Shown here: positions 46,658 to 56,850 of the stretch, one piece after another
Position numbering within the stretch: the first letter of the stretch is position 1
How the letters are laid out: the number at the start of each line of letters is the position of its first letter
Origin: Flammeovirga pectinis
Lineage (GTDB): Bacteria; Bacteroidota; Bacteroidia; Cytophagales; Flammeovirgaceae
Assembly (NCBI RefSeq): GCF_003970675.1
Contig: NZ_CP034562.1
Coordinates: 2,046,001 to 2,110,000, forward strand
DNA: 64,000 bases
Reading direction: 5' to 3'
Notes under the pieces: generated by a model
Told to the model about the DNA's origin: nothing
Databases searched by the model: none
What the model saw: only the letters and a program-made list of their open reading frames with translations
Position numbers and translations under genes: made by a program

Positions 46658-47773
46658 TTAAAAGGCTTCGTTCACGCCAAAATAAATACCTGTATCTAAA
46701 TCTTTATTTACCCCGAAATCTAATCTCAAAAGCGTATCATTTTTCTTTAATAATTTATACCGTATTCCTGCCCCACCAGATAGCTTAACTCCATAAAAGA
46801 TATCAATTATATACGGCGCTACCTGGCCAATGGCTGCAAATACATTTGCTCGCCATCTTGAATGAATTTTAAAACGTGCTTCTCCTTGTAAAGTATATAA
46901 ATGGTTATCAATATACCGCCCTCTAAAATAACCTCTCATTCTATCTCCACCACCTAACCAAGCCTGATGCTGAAAAGGAACAACTCCAAAACTATTTTCA
47001 ATATATGCCCTACCTGCTATCACTAAGTAACTATTTACTGGAAAGTACTTTCTTAAATCAATTGCATATTTATTAAAAGAATATGTACTGCCTAGAACTT
47101 TACTTGCATACCAAGCATTAATCTGAAAATAATTTCCTTTATTCGGTGAAAAAATGTTATCTCTATCATCTAAATTAAAAACAAAACCTAATCCATTCAT
47201 AATTACATTCTCACTACCTGGAATTGTATCAGAAGCTAACATCCCCCCTTCTTGTTTTTCTAACATTTTATCAGATTGGAACCGATACTGAGCACCAAAA
47301 TTTAACGACGATTTGGGTAATCTCTTAAGAAAATCACCTCTTATCATTACCGTTTGCATATTGTATCTTTCTAGACTTTCTGGTTTTGAGTTTGGACCTA
47401 TCCCCCAAAAAGAGTTTGGAAAAATCTTAAACTTAAAAGCTGCATCTAGGTAATAATCACCATCATTAAAAAAGAGTTTTGGGTTAGCGTCTATTATTAA
47501 TTGCTTTTCTGATGTATAAATAACATCAAGCATTAATGAGCTTTTTCTTAAATTAAATCGATTTACTTTGTTCAAGTAAAAAAACTGTGCACCACCTCCT
47601 ACTCCAAAACTTGTTTCTGGTGTGTAAAAAACAATTGGGAGACCTATTATTTGTGTAGACTTTGATAAACTCAAAGTATCTGTCTTAATAAAATTATTTT
47701 TTTTATTTTGTGTAACCCCCTCAAGTGCTATTAAGAAAAAGAGAAAGACAAGTAATAAATATTTCTTTTCCAT
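46658..47773 (-). CDS. BamA/TamA-like (Omp85 surface antigen) outer-membrane barrel, no POTRA
   Basis: 371 residues from the ATG at 47773, where a signal peptide (ending GVTQ) starts; the longer frame from 47818 overlaps the upstream gene. The sequence covers only a barrel of the bacterial surface antigen/Omp85 type: FGVGGGAQFFYL near the start, DDRDNIFSPNKGNYFQINAWY as in Omp85 barrels, and the VRGY-like turn GGGDRMRGYFRGRY. No POTRA domains precede it, so it is a patatin-like or stand-alone relative, not the BamA assembly factor. The start is one base after the stop of the upstream gene, a tight operon. Confidence 0.85.
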   Translation of the reverse strand: MEKKYLLLVFLFFLIALEGVTQNKKNNFIKTDTLSLSKSTQIIGLPIVFYTPETSFGVGGGAQFFYLNKVNRFNLRKSSLMLDVIYTSEKQLIIDANPKLFFNDGDYYLDAAFKFKIFPNSFWGIGPNSKPESLERYNMQTVMIRGDFLKRLPKSSLNFGAQYRFQSDKMLEKQEGGMLASDTIPGSENVIMNGLGFVFNLDDRDNIFSPNKGNYFQINAWYASKVLGSTYSFNKYAIDLRKYFPVNSYLVIAGRAYIENSFGVVPFQHQAWLGGGDRMRGYFRGRYIDNHLYTLQGEARFKIHSRWRANVFAAIGQVAPYIIDIFYGVKLSGGAGIRYKLLKKNDTLLRLDFGVNKDLDTGIYFGVNEAF

Positions 47774-47774
47774 A

Positions 47775-48449
47775 TTAATTACTTTGTTTTTGCTTGTGTA
47801 ATAAAATAACAATCCCAACTCTAAAAGACACCTTCACTTCTGTAAAATTTGTAGCTTCAGAAACATTCAAAATCAAATCAGTTGTTTCCCCATCTACGAA
47901 ATATAAATTATAGTTAAGACCTAAGTCTATTCCAAAATGCTGACCAACTAAATAAGTAAAGCCTACACCAAGTCCTCCTCCAAAAAAGTTCCCAGTAAAT
48001 TCCTCGTTAATAATAAGCTGTTGATAATTAATATTTGCGGAATTATATGTCCGCCCATAAGATAATGTCACCTCTGGATAAATACCACCATTAGACATTT
48101 TTGTTAAATACCTCCTAAAAACAAGTCCTAATTTAAACCTTTCACTTTCGTTCTGAAATAATTGTTCCGTCAGTGATCTTGTTAATTCCAATCTTGCACC
48201 AACACTGAAATTATCTTTTACAAAAAAATGGCTGTCAACTTTTAAATCAAAACCTGTTAACCCAGTAGATAAAGGATGATTATGTGAATCAGAGTAGTAA
48301 TTAACAGCATCTGTAGATGAAGATAATTGCAACAAAGCACGTCCTTTTTTAAAAGCAGTACCTAAAGAATCCTGTCCAAAAACAATATTGGGTTGATATA
48401 GAATTACAAGAAAAAAGAAAGTAAAAAAACGTCGAAGAGTAGATGTCAT
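47775..48449 (-). CDS. Outer-membrane beta-barrel protein (OmpA-like small barrel)
   Basis: 224 residues, signal peptide (1-25, ending VFGQ). About eight amphipathic strands: VDSHFFVKDNFSVGARLELT, GIYPEVTLSYGRTY, FFGGGLGVGFTYLVG, FGIDLGLNYNLYF, TEVKVSFRVGIVI. This is the pattern of the eight-stranded outer-membrane barrel family. Role unknown. It is co-transcribed with the Omp85-like barrel gene (1 bp gap), so the two likely share a function in the outer membrane. Confidence 0.82.
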   Translation of the reverse strand: MTSTLRRFFTFFFLVILYQPNIVFGQDSLGTAFKKGRALLQLSSSTDAVNYYSDSHNHPLSTGLTGFDLKVDSHFFVKDNFSVGARLELTRSLTEQLFQNESERFKLGLVFRRYLTKMSNGGIYPEVTLSYGRTYNSANINYQQLIINEEFTGNFFGGGLGVGFTYLVGQHFGIDLGLNYNLYFVDGETTDLILNVSEATNFTEVKVSFRVGIVILLHKQKQSN

Positions 48450-48593
48450 GTTATAAAAATATTACTTTTTTTATCATGTTTTTAAATAAAAGCAAATATT
48501 CTAAAAAAGTTTTGAAGTCTATACAAGAAAAACTCATTTTTGATGTTATAATAGTACATCATCACAAAATCTAGAAAAAGAGATCTAATAATA

Positions 48594-50618
48594 ATGATCA
48601 GATATATTATAAATTTTTCAGTATTTTTTTTAATTCTATTCCTTTTCTCAAATTCTTCGTTTTCTCAAAATGTTGAACAATTAAAAAAAGAAGCAAAGTT
48701 TACTGACAACCCAGAACTTTGGTATGAATTAGGGCTTATTTATCAAAAAGGTGAACTCGAAAAAGTCAACTTAAAAAAAGCTGCTCATTATTATGAAAAA
48801 GCTGCTGTAAAAGGTCATGTAGAAGCATCTTTCCATTTAGCAGGTTTAAAGGTTGCTAAAAATGAATACGGCAGTGCAATAAAATTATATACTATTGCTG
48901 CTGATGGTGGCTCTATAGAGTCAGCATATTTACTTGGTAAATTTTACAAAGACGGAACTAAGGTTACAAAAGACAATAACTTATCAATACACTATTTTCT
49001 AAAATCTTGGGATGTTAATTACAAAGATTCTAAAGATCAACTTGATGCTCTTGATACTAAAAATTACAACAAAAAAGAATCTGATATTTTATATCAGAAA
49101 TATTTAGCCCAAAATGGTTCTGCTAAATCTGAATATGATTTAGGTATTGCATATAAAAAAGGGACAGATGTAAAACAAGATTTAGAGAAAAGTTTTAACC
49201 TATTCTCTAATTCTGCTGCAAACGGCTATGGTCCTGCTCAATATGAACTAGGTCTTTTTTATAAAAATGGCCTTTTAGGAAGAAAAGATTCTCAGAAAGC
49301 TGTTGAATTCTTTGTTAAAGCTTCTAATAATGGAATTCGTGAAGCTGCAAAAGAACTTGAAAAAATGGATGTAAAAACATTCATTAAAGATGATGATATT
49401 GAATTTATAAAATATCAAGCAATAACAAATAACAACGCTATTGCACAGTATGAGCTTTATAAATACTATGAAGCACCAAAGTCTGAAACACAAGATATGA
49501 TGAAAGCAGTTGAGTTTTGTCAGCGTTCTGCACTTCAAGATTATACTCCTGCAATGCTTGCTTTATCAGATTTATATTTAAAAGGTGATACGCTTATTAA
49601 AAAAAATGACTCTTCTGCTTTTAAATGGCGAAGACAAGCGGCATTTGTTGGTTCTGATTCTGCTGAGTATTTACTTGGTAATATGTACAAGCAAGGTGTT
49701 GGTGTTCCTAAAAGTGATGAAAAAGCTGTAAGATGGTATTTAAAAGCTGCAAATCATGGTATTCAATCTGCTGCAGATACTTTAAAGACAATGAACATTA
49801 ATCAATATCTTAATAAATCTGATTTAGAATATGCTACTTTTAGTGCCAACCAAGGTGATATTGAGGCACAAATGATGCTTGGTAGGTATTATTTTAAAAA
49901 TGATAAAGCTCCTGCAATTGTTTGGTTACAAAAAGCAAGTTTACAAAATAATGCTGAAGCTGAACTATTACTTGGAGATATCTACAAAGAAGGAAAATGC
50001 CAAACTGTAGCGAATCCTTCTACTGCTGAAATTCATTATAAAAAAGCTATTGCATTAGGAAATCAAGAAGCCTATTTAAAAATGGCTGATTTATATACAA
50101 AAGGCAATGTTGCTGAAGGCGTAGATGGTACATCTTCTACAACTGAAGCAATGGCATATGCAAACACGTATATGACTCAAGCTTCTAATTTAAATTCAGA
50201 AAACACAAATGCAGACCCAAAAGCATTCTTGCTAATGGGAGATATTTTAAATAGTCAAGGAAAAACGATTGATGCAATCAAACAATATGATCTTTATATT
50301 AAATCTTTTGATGAAGTAGACGGAAACCATCAAGAATTTATTACTGTTATGAACAAGCAAGCTATTGCTTATGCAGAAATTGGAGAGGTGAATAGTGCAT
50401 TACTTCAAATAGAAATAGCATTAGCCAAAGCAGATGATTTTTCGATGTTGAAAGATTTTAAAGATAATTATTCAGCAATTAAAGGTGAATTATTTTATAC
50501 ACAAGGAAAGCTTCTTTTCCAACAAGGAGACAAGTATAAAGCTTGTGGTGTATTTCAGAAAGTAAAAGCATTAGGAATTAAATTAGATCCGAAATACGAA
50601 AACCTTTGTTCAAATTAA
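48594..50618 (+). CDS. Exported Sel1-repeat protein
   Basis: 674 residues. Signal peptide (1-24, ending FSQ), then about ten or more Sel1-type repeats of 35-36 residues throughout (typical units: YYEKAAVKGHVEASFHLAGL, VEFFVKASNNGIREAAKELE, VRWYLKAANHGIQSAADTLK), changing to TPR-like helices near the C-terminus. Sel1 repeats bind proteins. A relative of the tail of the caspase gene in this window, but with no enzymatic domain. Its stop overlaps the convergent serpin gene by 4 bp. Confidence 0.88.
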   Translation: MIRYIINFSVFFLILFLFSNSSFSQNVEQLKKEAKFTDNPELWYELGLIYQKGELEKVNLKKAAHYYEKAAVKGHVEASFHLAGLKVAKNEYGSAIKLYTIAADGGSIESAYLLGKFYKDGTKVTKDNNLSIHYFLKSWDVNYKDSKDQLDALDTKNYNKKESDILYQKYLAQNGSAKSEYDLGIAYKKGTDVKQDLEKSFNLFSNSAANGYGPAQYELGLFYKNGLLGRKDSQKAVEFFVKASNNGIREAAKELEKMDVKTFIKDDDIEFIKYQAITNNNAIAQYELYKYYEAPKSETQDMMKAVEFCQRSALQDYTPAMLALSDLYLKGDTLIKKNDSSAFKWRRQAAFVGSDSAEYLLGNMYKQGVGVPKSDEKAVRWYLKAANHGIQSAADTLKTMNINQYLNKSDLEYATFSANQGDIEAQMMLGRYYFKNDKAPAIVWLQKASLQNNAEAELLLGDIYKEGKCQTVANPSTAEIHYKKAIALGNQEAYLKMADLYTKGNVAEGVDGTSSTTEAMAYANTYMTQASNLNSENTNADPKAFLLMGDILNSQGKTIDAIKQYDLYIKSFDEVDGNHQEFITVMNKQAIAYAEIGEVNSALLQIEIALAKADDFSMLKDFKDNYSAIKGELFYTQGKLLFQQGDKYKACGVFQKVKALGIKLDPKYENLCSN

Positions 50619-51796
50619 TAATTAGGTTCCTTAATCATTCCCATGAATATAATATTAGAAGATTCAGTGCTTCTAATTAATAGTACAAAGGGACGATCAA
50701 AATAGAATTCTTTTTTTTCAGGGTTGAATGAGCTCCTGCTAATACTAATTGCCGTGGCGGCAGCGGCTTCAGTACCAATTTCGTTTACATCTAAGAACGT
50801 TTTATGGGCAATTTTAGAGATATGTAAATCTTCATCGTATTGCTTAAAAAGGTTCTCGAATTGTGCTGTGTAATTAAAAGGGGATTTAAGACCTTGATTT
50901 TCAATTGACTCAATCACATCAATTTCATAATCAACTTTTAATTTTGGAAATAATAGGTAGACACCTTTCATTTCCATTTGTCTCTCTATTTCTAGAAGCT
51001 TATCAGAAGATAATGTTTTCACAAAGTCATTCAACTTAACTGCTTTATCATTCGGCATAATAAGCGTCATTGTAAAGTCATTCCCTTTATAAGGTATATC
51101 TATTGCATAAACATCTCCATTTGCAACACTTCTGTAATGTTGATTATTTTCAGAAATAAAAGCTGTTTCCACTTCGCTCCCATCCTCTTTAAAAAAACTT
51201 CCTTCTTTAGTTGATTTCACATCAAATTGATGTTCCCAAATACCATTAAAATATAAGGTATTTACAAGTATCATTCTGTCATCTTTTGATACATCACTAA
51301 TTATATCAGTAATTTTATCATTAGTCTCACTAGCAACCCAATTATTTATTGAGTTTTTCACCTTTTCTGATTTACTAAAATCAACTCCTTTTATTCTAGC
51401 CGCATAACTACCTTCCAATGTTTTTTTGAACATTGTTTTAACAGAAAGGCTTTTTGGGTACCATAAACTATTAGAAGATGAGGTAACTTTACTCGATTTC
51501 AATTCCTTATTTAAGTTAAGATTATACGAATTGAGTAATACAAGTTCATCGTTTTCAAAGCCTAAGTAATTTATTAACTCTGTTTTGGTATCATAACTAG
51601 CACCATTAGTTACCATACTTAAAGAAGTATAAATACTTATTGGTGATATAAAAATATTACCATTATTTTCTATTTCTGATAGGGAGTTTAATAATGAAAA
51701 ACTAAAATCATTAAGCGGCTTTTTATCTATTCCAGATTGTGCTGAACAAAAAACCGTTCCTGTAATAATTAGAAAAACAGTAACTATATACCTCAT
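50615..51796 (-). CDS. Secreted serpin (serine protease inhibitor)
   Basis: 393 residues, signal peptide (1-20, ending SAQ). The serpin fold is complete: LVNTLYFNGIWEHQFD, then the hinge GTEAAAATAI at 341-350, typical of inhibitory members, and the signature FDRPFVLLI (366-374). Counting from the hinge Gly as P15 places P1 at Ser355 with Arg354 as P2; a one-residue shift would make Arg354 the P1 residue and a trypsin-like target. It may protect the cell from its own exported or foreign proteases. Confidence 0.93.
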   Translation of the reverse strand: MRYIVTVFLIITGTVFCSAQSGIDKKPLNDFSFSLLNSLSEIENNGNIFISPISIYTSLSMVTNGASYDTKTELINYLGFENDELVLLNSYNLNLNKELKSSKVTSSSNSLWYPKSLSVKTMFKKTLEGSYAARIKGVDFSKSEKVKNSINNWVASETNDKITDIISDVSKDDRMILVNTLYFNGIWEHQFDVKSTKEGSFFKEDGSEVETAFISENNQHYRSVANGDVYAIDIPYKGNDFTMTLIMPNDKAVKLNDFVKTLSSDKLLEIERQMEMKGVYLLFPKLKVDYEIDVIESIENQGLKSPFNYTAQFENLFKQYDEDLHISKIAHKTFLDVNEIGTEAAAATAISISRSSFNPEKKEFYFDRPFVLLIRSTESSNIIFMGMIKEPNY

Positions 51797-51949
51797 TTTA
51801 GATTCTATTTGATTAGAATATTAATATACTCCTCTATTTCTTACCATTTACTCAAATAACCAATTATTTAACTTGATGTTATAAATAAAACAAGTGTTGT
51901 TATTTATGTATATTAAATCTTATAATATGGTATAAAATTATTTTCTCTA

Positions 51950-51957
51950 TACTTTTG
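51950..51957 (+). promoter_or_regulatory. Putative -7 box for lysA
   Basis: TACTTTTG matches TAnnTTTG, 39 bp before the lysA ATG. No clear -33 element. Confidence 0.4.
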
Positions 51958-51996
51958 TGATATCAAAATATTAATAATAATAACGTTTTTCCTACG

Positions 51997-53268
51997 ATGG
52001 AATTAAATAATTCAGAATATTCAATCCAGGGTGTACCTGTAACAGATATTGCAAATCAATTTCAAACGCCTGTATATGTTTATGATGCAGATAAGATTGT
52101 GAGCCAAATTAATTTATTAAGAGACTCTTTTAATGGAGTAAATCTTAGAATTAAGTACGCTATGAAATCACTTTCTAATCTTAGTATACTTAAACTTATA
52201 AAAGAACATGGCGTAGATTTAGATGCCGTATCTATTCAAGAAGTACAGCTAGGATTAAAAGCTGGATTTCCTGCAGAAAGAATTTTATTTACTCCTAACT
52301 CAGTTTCTTTCGAAGAAATTCAAGAAGCAGTTTCTTTAGGTGTAGTTATTAATATTGATAACATTGCTATTTTAGAGCAATTTGGAGATACTTTCCAAGG
52401 TACTGTTCCTTGTGCTATTCGTATTAATCCGCATATAACTGCTGGTGGAAATGCTAAAATTCAAGTAGGTCATATTGGATCTAAATTTGGTGTTTCAATT
52501 TTCCAAATGTCGCATGTAAAAAAAGTAGTAGAAAGTCATGGTATAAACGTGGTTGGTCTACACATGCATTCTGGTTCTGACATCTTAGATTCTGAAGTTT
52601 TCTTAATGGCAGCAAACGTAATGTTTGATTGTGCAAAAGACTTCCCTAACCTTCAATTTATTGATTTAGGTTCAGGATTTAAAGTAGCTTATAAAGAAGA
52701 TGATATCGTTACAAATATTCCTGAATTAGGAAAAAAGATGTCTGCAGCTTTTCAAGAATTCTGCAAAAATTATGGCAGAGACTTAGAATTATGGTTTGAG
52801 CCAGGTAAATTCTTAGTTTCAGAAAGTGGGCATTTACTAACTACTGTAAATGTAATTAAGCATAGTCCTGCTGCTGTTTTTGTTGGTGTTAACTCAGGTT
52901 TAAATCACCTAATTAGACCAATGATGTATGATGCATTTCATAACATTATTAATATATCTAACTCATCAGCGCCTAAAAGAGTATATGATGTTGTAGGCTA
53001 TATTTGCGAAACTGATACGTTTGGTTATGATCGTAAGTTAAATGAAGTTCGTGTTGGCGATATCTTATCATTAGAAAATGCAGGTGCATATTCTTACAGC
53101 ATGAGTTCTAATTACAATTCTAGATTTAGACCAGCAGAAGTTTTAGTTTTTAATGGCAAGCCTCATTTAATAAGAGAAAGAGAAACTTTAGAAGATCTTA
53201 CGCGTGGACAGGTTGATATTTTTGCAAATACACCTATCCTTCAAGAAGAAGTATCTACTGAAGATTAA
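51997..53268 (+). CDS. lysA: Diaminopimelate decarboxylase
   Basis: 423 residues. PLP-dependent fold-III decarboxylase, last step of lysine synthesis. The PLP lysine is Lys57 in YAMKS, and the glycine-rich phosphate site is GLHMHSGSD. The late motif GYICETDTFGYDR with the catalytic Cys is present, as is FEPGKFLV (usually EPGR). Length is normal. It ends before its own terminator. Confidence 0.95.
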   Translation: MELNNSEYSIQGVPVTDIANQFQTPVYVYDADKIVSQINLLRDSFNGVNLRIKYAMKSLSNLSILKLIKEHGVDLDAVSIQEVQLGLKAGFPAERILFTPNSVSFEEIQEAVSLGVVINIDNIAILEQFGDTFQGTVPCAIRINPHITAGGNAKIQVGHIGSKFGVSIFQMSHVKKVVESHGINVVGLHMHSGSDILDSEVFLMAANVMFDCAKDFPNLQFIDLGSGFKVAYKEDDIVTNIPELGKKMSAAFQEFCKNYGRDLELWFEPGKFLVSESGHLLTTVNVIKHSPAAVFVGVNSGLNHLIRPMMYDAFHNIINISNSSAPKRVYDVVGYICETDTFGYDRKLNEVRVGDILSLENAGAYSYSMSSNYNSRFRPAEVLVFNGKPHLIRERETLEDLTRGQVDIFANTPILQEEVSTED

Positions 53269-53293
53269 AAATATAATCAACTCACATTGATAG

Positions 53294-53327
53294 ACGTCTA
53301 AATCAGAAATGGTTTAGGCGTTTTTTT
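53294..53327 (+). terminator. Terminator after lysA
   Basis: ACGTCTAAA (53294-53302) pairs with 53313-53321 with one G-T, and a T-run follows. Confidence 0.82.
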
Positions 53328-53356
53328 ATATCAATGAAAACAATATATTTGATCTT

Positions 53357-53812
53357 ATGATCGACAAAGAATTTAAGAAAAGATTAAAGCAGCACCTTAA
53401 AGAGTCTGTAATTCAGAAAATTAAAACTTCTGAGAATGCGATGGATTCTGCACAACAAGCAGCAAATATAGAAACTAGAAGTACTGCTGGAGATAAGTAT
53501 GATACTTCTCGTGCTATGATGCACTTAGAAAAAGATAAAATGGCAGAGCAATTGGCCAAAAGTGTACAACAGTTGCGTGTTATGGAAGCGTTAAAGGAAG
53601 AGGAATCAGAAACTATTCAACCTGGTAACTTAATAGTTACTCCAAACGGTAATTACTACTTAAGTATAAGTATTGGCCAGGTAAATTTTGAAGATCAAGT
53701 AATATTTGCCATTTCTGCCCAATCACCAATTGGTAAATTACTAGTTGGAAAAGCAAAAAATGATGGTGTACTCTTTAATGGAAGGAAAATTTTGATTAAA
53801 AACGTCTTATAA
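53357..53812 (+). CDS. GreA-like protein (C-terminal Gre fold with short coiled coil)
   Basis: 151 residues. The N-terminal half (1-85) is a coiled-coil with an acidic turn (AGDKYDTSRAM, Asp46/Asp49), similar in outline to the GreA coiled coil. The C-terminal half (about 86-151) ends in ISAQSPIGKLLVGKAKND, which closely follows the GreA/GreB SPxGKALxGK signature, including the Gly-Lys turn. It could bind RNA polymerase near its secondary channel. The acidic pair at the tip is not clearly the canonical Asp-Glu, so anti-pausing activity is uncertain. Lies between lysA and leuS. Confidence 0.7.
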   Translation: MIDKEFKKRLKQHLKESVIQKIKTSENAMDSAQQAANIETRSTAGDKYDTSRAMMHLEKDKMAEQLAKSVQQLRVMEALKEEESETIQPGNLIVTPNGNYYLSISIGQVNFEDQVIFAISAQSPIGKLLVGKAKNDGVLFNGRKILIKNVL

Positions 53813-53887
53813 TTTACGTTTATTTTTTTCTTTTTAGAAAATCGACGATTCATCCCCTAGTTATCAATACAGATACACAATTATTTT

Positions 53888-53895
53888 TATCTTTG
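53888..53895 (+). promoter_or_regulatory. Putative -7 box for leuS
   Basis: TATCTTTG matches TAnnTTTG, 74 bp before the leuS ATG. No clear -33 TTTG. Confidence 0.35.
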
Positions 53896-53969
53896 CAGGT
53901 CATTTTGATGAAAAACTCAGAATTGACTCTTATTTAGAACAAATTCATTTTTTAGAATACAAACAACGT

Positions 53970-56744
53970 ATGTCTGAATATAATCATAATTCATTCGAGC
54001 CTAAATGGCAGAAATACTGGCAAGAAAACAATATCTATAAAGTTGATATTGATAAAAGTAAGCCAAAATATTACGCATTAGATATGTTCCCTTATCCTTC
54101 TGGAGCTGGTCTTCATGTAGGTCACCCAATGGGATATATCGCTTCTGATATTGTTTCTCGTTTTAAAAGGTTAAAAGGATTCAATGTTCTACATCCAATG
54201 GGATTTGATTCATTTGGTCTTCCTGCAGAACAGTATGCTATCGAAACTGGTCAGCATCCTGCAATTACAACGGAGGCTAATATCAAGACTTTTAAAGGGC
54301 AAATGAATAAAATTGGTTTCAGTTTTGACTGGAGTCGTGAAGTTCAAACATCGTCTCCTGAATATTATAAATGGACACAATGGATTTTTGAACAATTATT
54401 CAACGCTTGGTACGACAAAGACGCTAATAAAGCAAAAGATATAAAAGAGTTGATTGCACAATTTGAAGCAAATGGTTCTGCTGGAATCAATGCCGAAAAA
54501 GATGACAATGCAACAGACTTTACTGCTGAAGAATGGAAAAACTTTTCTGAAGCGGAGAAAGCTACCATTTTACTTCAATACCGTCTAACTTTCTTATCAG
54601 AAGCAATGGTAAACTGGTGTCCTGCATTAGGAACTGTACTTGCTAATGATGAAGTAAAAGATGGTGTTTCTGAAAGAGGTAGCCATCCAGTTGAACGCAA
54701 GAAAATGAAACAATGGATGATGCGTATCACAGCATATGCAGATCGTCTATTAGGAAATTTAGATGGCTTAAATTGGTCAGATGCTTTAAAAGAAATGCAA
54801 CGTAACTGGATTGGTAAATCAATTGGTTGCGAATTAGATTTTAAAGTAGCTGAAAAAGACATTACACTTACTGCATTTACTACACGTGTAGACACAATTT
54901 TTGGTGTTTCTTATGTAGTAATTGCTCCTGAGCACGAATTAGTTGCTGAATTAACAACTGATAATCAAAAAGCAGCAGTTGAGGAGTATGTTGAAACAGC
55001 TAAAAATAGATCAGAACGTGATCGTCAATCTGACGTAAAAACTGTTTCTGGTGTATTTACTGGTTCTCATGTCATCAATCCTATCACTGGAGAAGAAGTT
55101 CCTTTATGGATTGCTGATTATGTATTATCTGGTTACGGAACAGGTGTGGTAATGGCTGTGCCTTCTTCTGATGACCGTGATTTCCGTTTTGCTGAAAAAT
55201 TCGATTTACCGATAATTCGTGTAATTGAAGGAACAGAGGATATGGAAAACCCTACTGAAGTTAAAAGGGGTAAAATGATCAATTCTGGCTTTTTAAATGG
55301 CTTAGGAACTGATGAAGCTATCCGAGTTGCCATTGATAAAGCATTAGAGTTAGGAGTTGGTAAACAAAAAGTCAACTTCCGTATTCGTGATGCAGTATTC
55401 TCTCGTCAGAGATATTGGGGCGAACCAGTTCCTGTATATTTTGATGAAAATGACAACCCTCAGCTAGTACCTGATAACCAATTGCCATTAAACTTACCAG
55501 AAGTAGAAAACTACCTTCCAACAGAAGATGGTGATCCTCCTTTAGGTAATGCTAAAGATTGGAAATTTGACAATAAATTCGGTTACGAATTAACTACTAT
55601 GCCTGGTTGGGCTGGTTCTTCTTGGTATTTCTTACGCTATATGGATCCTCAAAATAAAGAGGCATTTGTAAGTAAAGAAGCTGCTGAATATTGGAACCAA
55701 GTAGATCTTTATGTTGGTGGTACAGAACACGCAACTGGACACTTATTGTACTCGCGTTTCTGGAACATGTTCTTATACGATATGGGCTTTATTAGCCATG
55801 AAGAGCCATTTAAACGTATTGTAAACCAAGGAATGATCCAAGGTCGTTCTAACTTTGTTTACAGAGTTAAAGGTACAAATCAGTTTGTTTCTTATGGCTT
55901 AAGAAAAGATTACGATGTTCAAGAGCTATATGTTGATGTTAATATCGTTACTAACGATGAATTAGATACAGAAGCTTTCAAAAAATGGAGACCAGATTAC
56001 GCTAATGCGGAATTCATTTTAGAAGATGGTAAATATATGTGTGGATCAGTTGTAGAAAAGATGTCAAAATCTAAATACAATGTTGTGAATCCAGATGTTG
56101 TTATCGAAAAATATGGTGCTGATACACTTCGTTTATACGAAATGTTCTTAGGACCTATTGAGCAATCAAAACCATGGTCAATGCAAGGTATTGATGGTGT
56201 TTGGAAATTCTTAAGAAAGCTATGGAGATTATTCTATACAGACGAAGGGAAATTGATTGTTGTAGATGGTAAGGCTACAGATGCTGAATTAAAGATCTTA
56301 CATAAAACGATCAAAAAAGCAGGAGAAGATATGGAAAGCTTAAGCTTAAATACTACTGTTCCTGCATTTATGGTTTGTGTAAACGAATTAGCTGCAGCTA
56401 AATGCCATAAAAAAGAAGTTCTTGAGCAATTATTAATTATTGTCTCTCCTTTTGCACCACATATTGCAGAGGAATTATGGCAAGATGCACTCGGAAATAC
56501 TGCAAGTATTGTTACTGAAAGTTTCCCTGAGTTTAACCCTGCTTTATTGGTAGAAGCATCACATACTTACCCAGTTTCTATTAATGGTAAAATGCGTGTT
56601 AAGTTAGATTTACCAATGGATATCTCTCAAGAAGATGCTAAAGCAGCTGTTTTTGCAAATGAGATTGTTCAGAAATGGGTTGAAGATAAACCAATCAAAA
56701 AGTTTATTTTTGTTCCTAAACGTATTGTAAATATTGTTGTATAA
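53970..56744 (+). CDS. leuS: Leucyl-tRNA synthetase
   Basis: 924 residues. Class-I synthetase: HIGH motif as HVGH at 49-52, KMSKS at 697-701, and the CP1 editing domain with the Thr-rich TTRVDTIFG. An acidic insert near 150-190 ([21 protein letters not shown]) is not part of the catalytic core. The C-terminal anticodon-binding domain and the HSYPVS..GKMR end are present. Functional and full length. Confidence 0.97.
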   Translation: MSEYNHNSFEPKWQKYWQENNIYKVDIDKSKPKYYALDMFPYPSGAGLHVGHPMGYIASDIVSRFKRLKGFNVLHPMGFDSFGLPAEQYAIETGQHPAITTEANIKTFKGQMNKIGFSFDWSREVQTSSPEYYKWTQWIFEQLFNAWYDKDANKAKDIKELIAQFEANGSAGINAEKDDNATDFTAEEWKNFSEAEKATILLQYRLTFLSEAMVNWCPALGTVLANDEVKDGVSERGSHPVERKKMKQWMMRITAYADRLLGNLDGLNWSDALKEMQRNWIGKSIGCELDFKVAEKDITLTAFTTRVDTIFGVSYVVIAPEHELVAELTTDNQKAAVEEYVETAKNRSERDRQSDVKTVSGVFTGSHVINPITGEEVPLWIADYVLSGYGTGVVMAVPSSDDRDFRFAEKFDLPIIRVIEGTEDMENPTEVKRGKMINSGFLNGLGTDEAIRVAIDKALELGVGKQKVNFRIRDAVFSRQRYWGEPVPVYFDENDNPQLVPDNQLPLNLPEVENYLPTEDGDPPLGNAKDWKFDNKFGYELTTMPGWAGSSWYFLRYMDPQNKEAFVSKEAAEYWNQVDLYVGGTEHATGHLLYSRFWNMFLYDMGFISHEEPFKRIVNQGMIQGRSNFVYRVKGTNQFVSYGLRKDYDVQELYVDVNIVTNDELDTEAFKKWRPDYANAEFILEDGKYMCGSVVEKMSKSKYNVVNPDVVIEKYGADTLRLYEMFLGPIEQSKPWSMQGIDGVWKFLRKLWRLFYTDEGKLIVVDGKATDAELKILHKTIKKAGEDMESLSLNTTVPAFMVCVNELAAAKCHKKEVLEQLLIIVSPFAPHIAEELWQDALGNTASIVTESFPEFNPALLVEASHTYPVSINGKMRVKLDLPMDISQEDAKAAVFANEIVQKWVEDKPIKKFIFVPKRIVNIVV

Positions 56745-56769
56745 TTACAACTTTTGTTATAAAATTATA

Positions 56770-56803
56770 AACGGATTCATCGAAAGGTGAGTCCGTTTTT
56801 TTT
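56770..56803 (+). terminator. Terminator after leuS
   Basis: Arms 56770-56779 and 56788-56797 pair over 10 bp with one G-T pair, followed by nine T. Confidence 0.88.
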
Positions 56804-56850
56804 ATGCTGATGATTGAGTAATTTGATGTGTTACTAAACGCTCTTTTACC

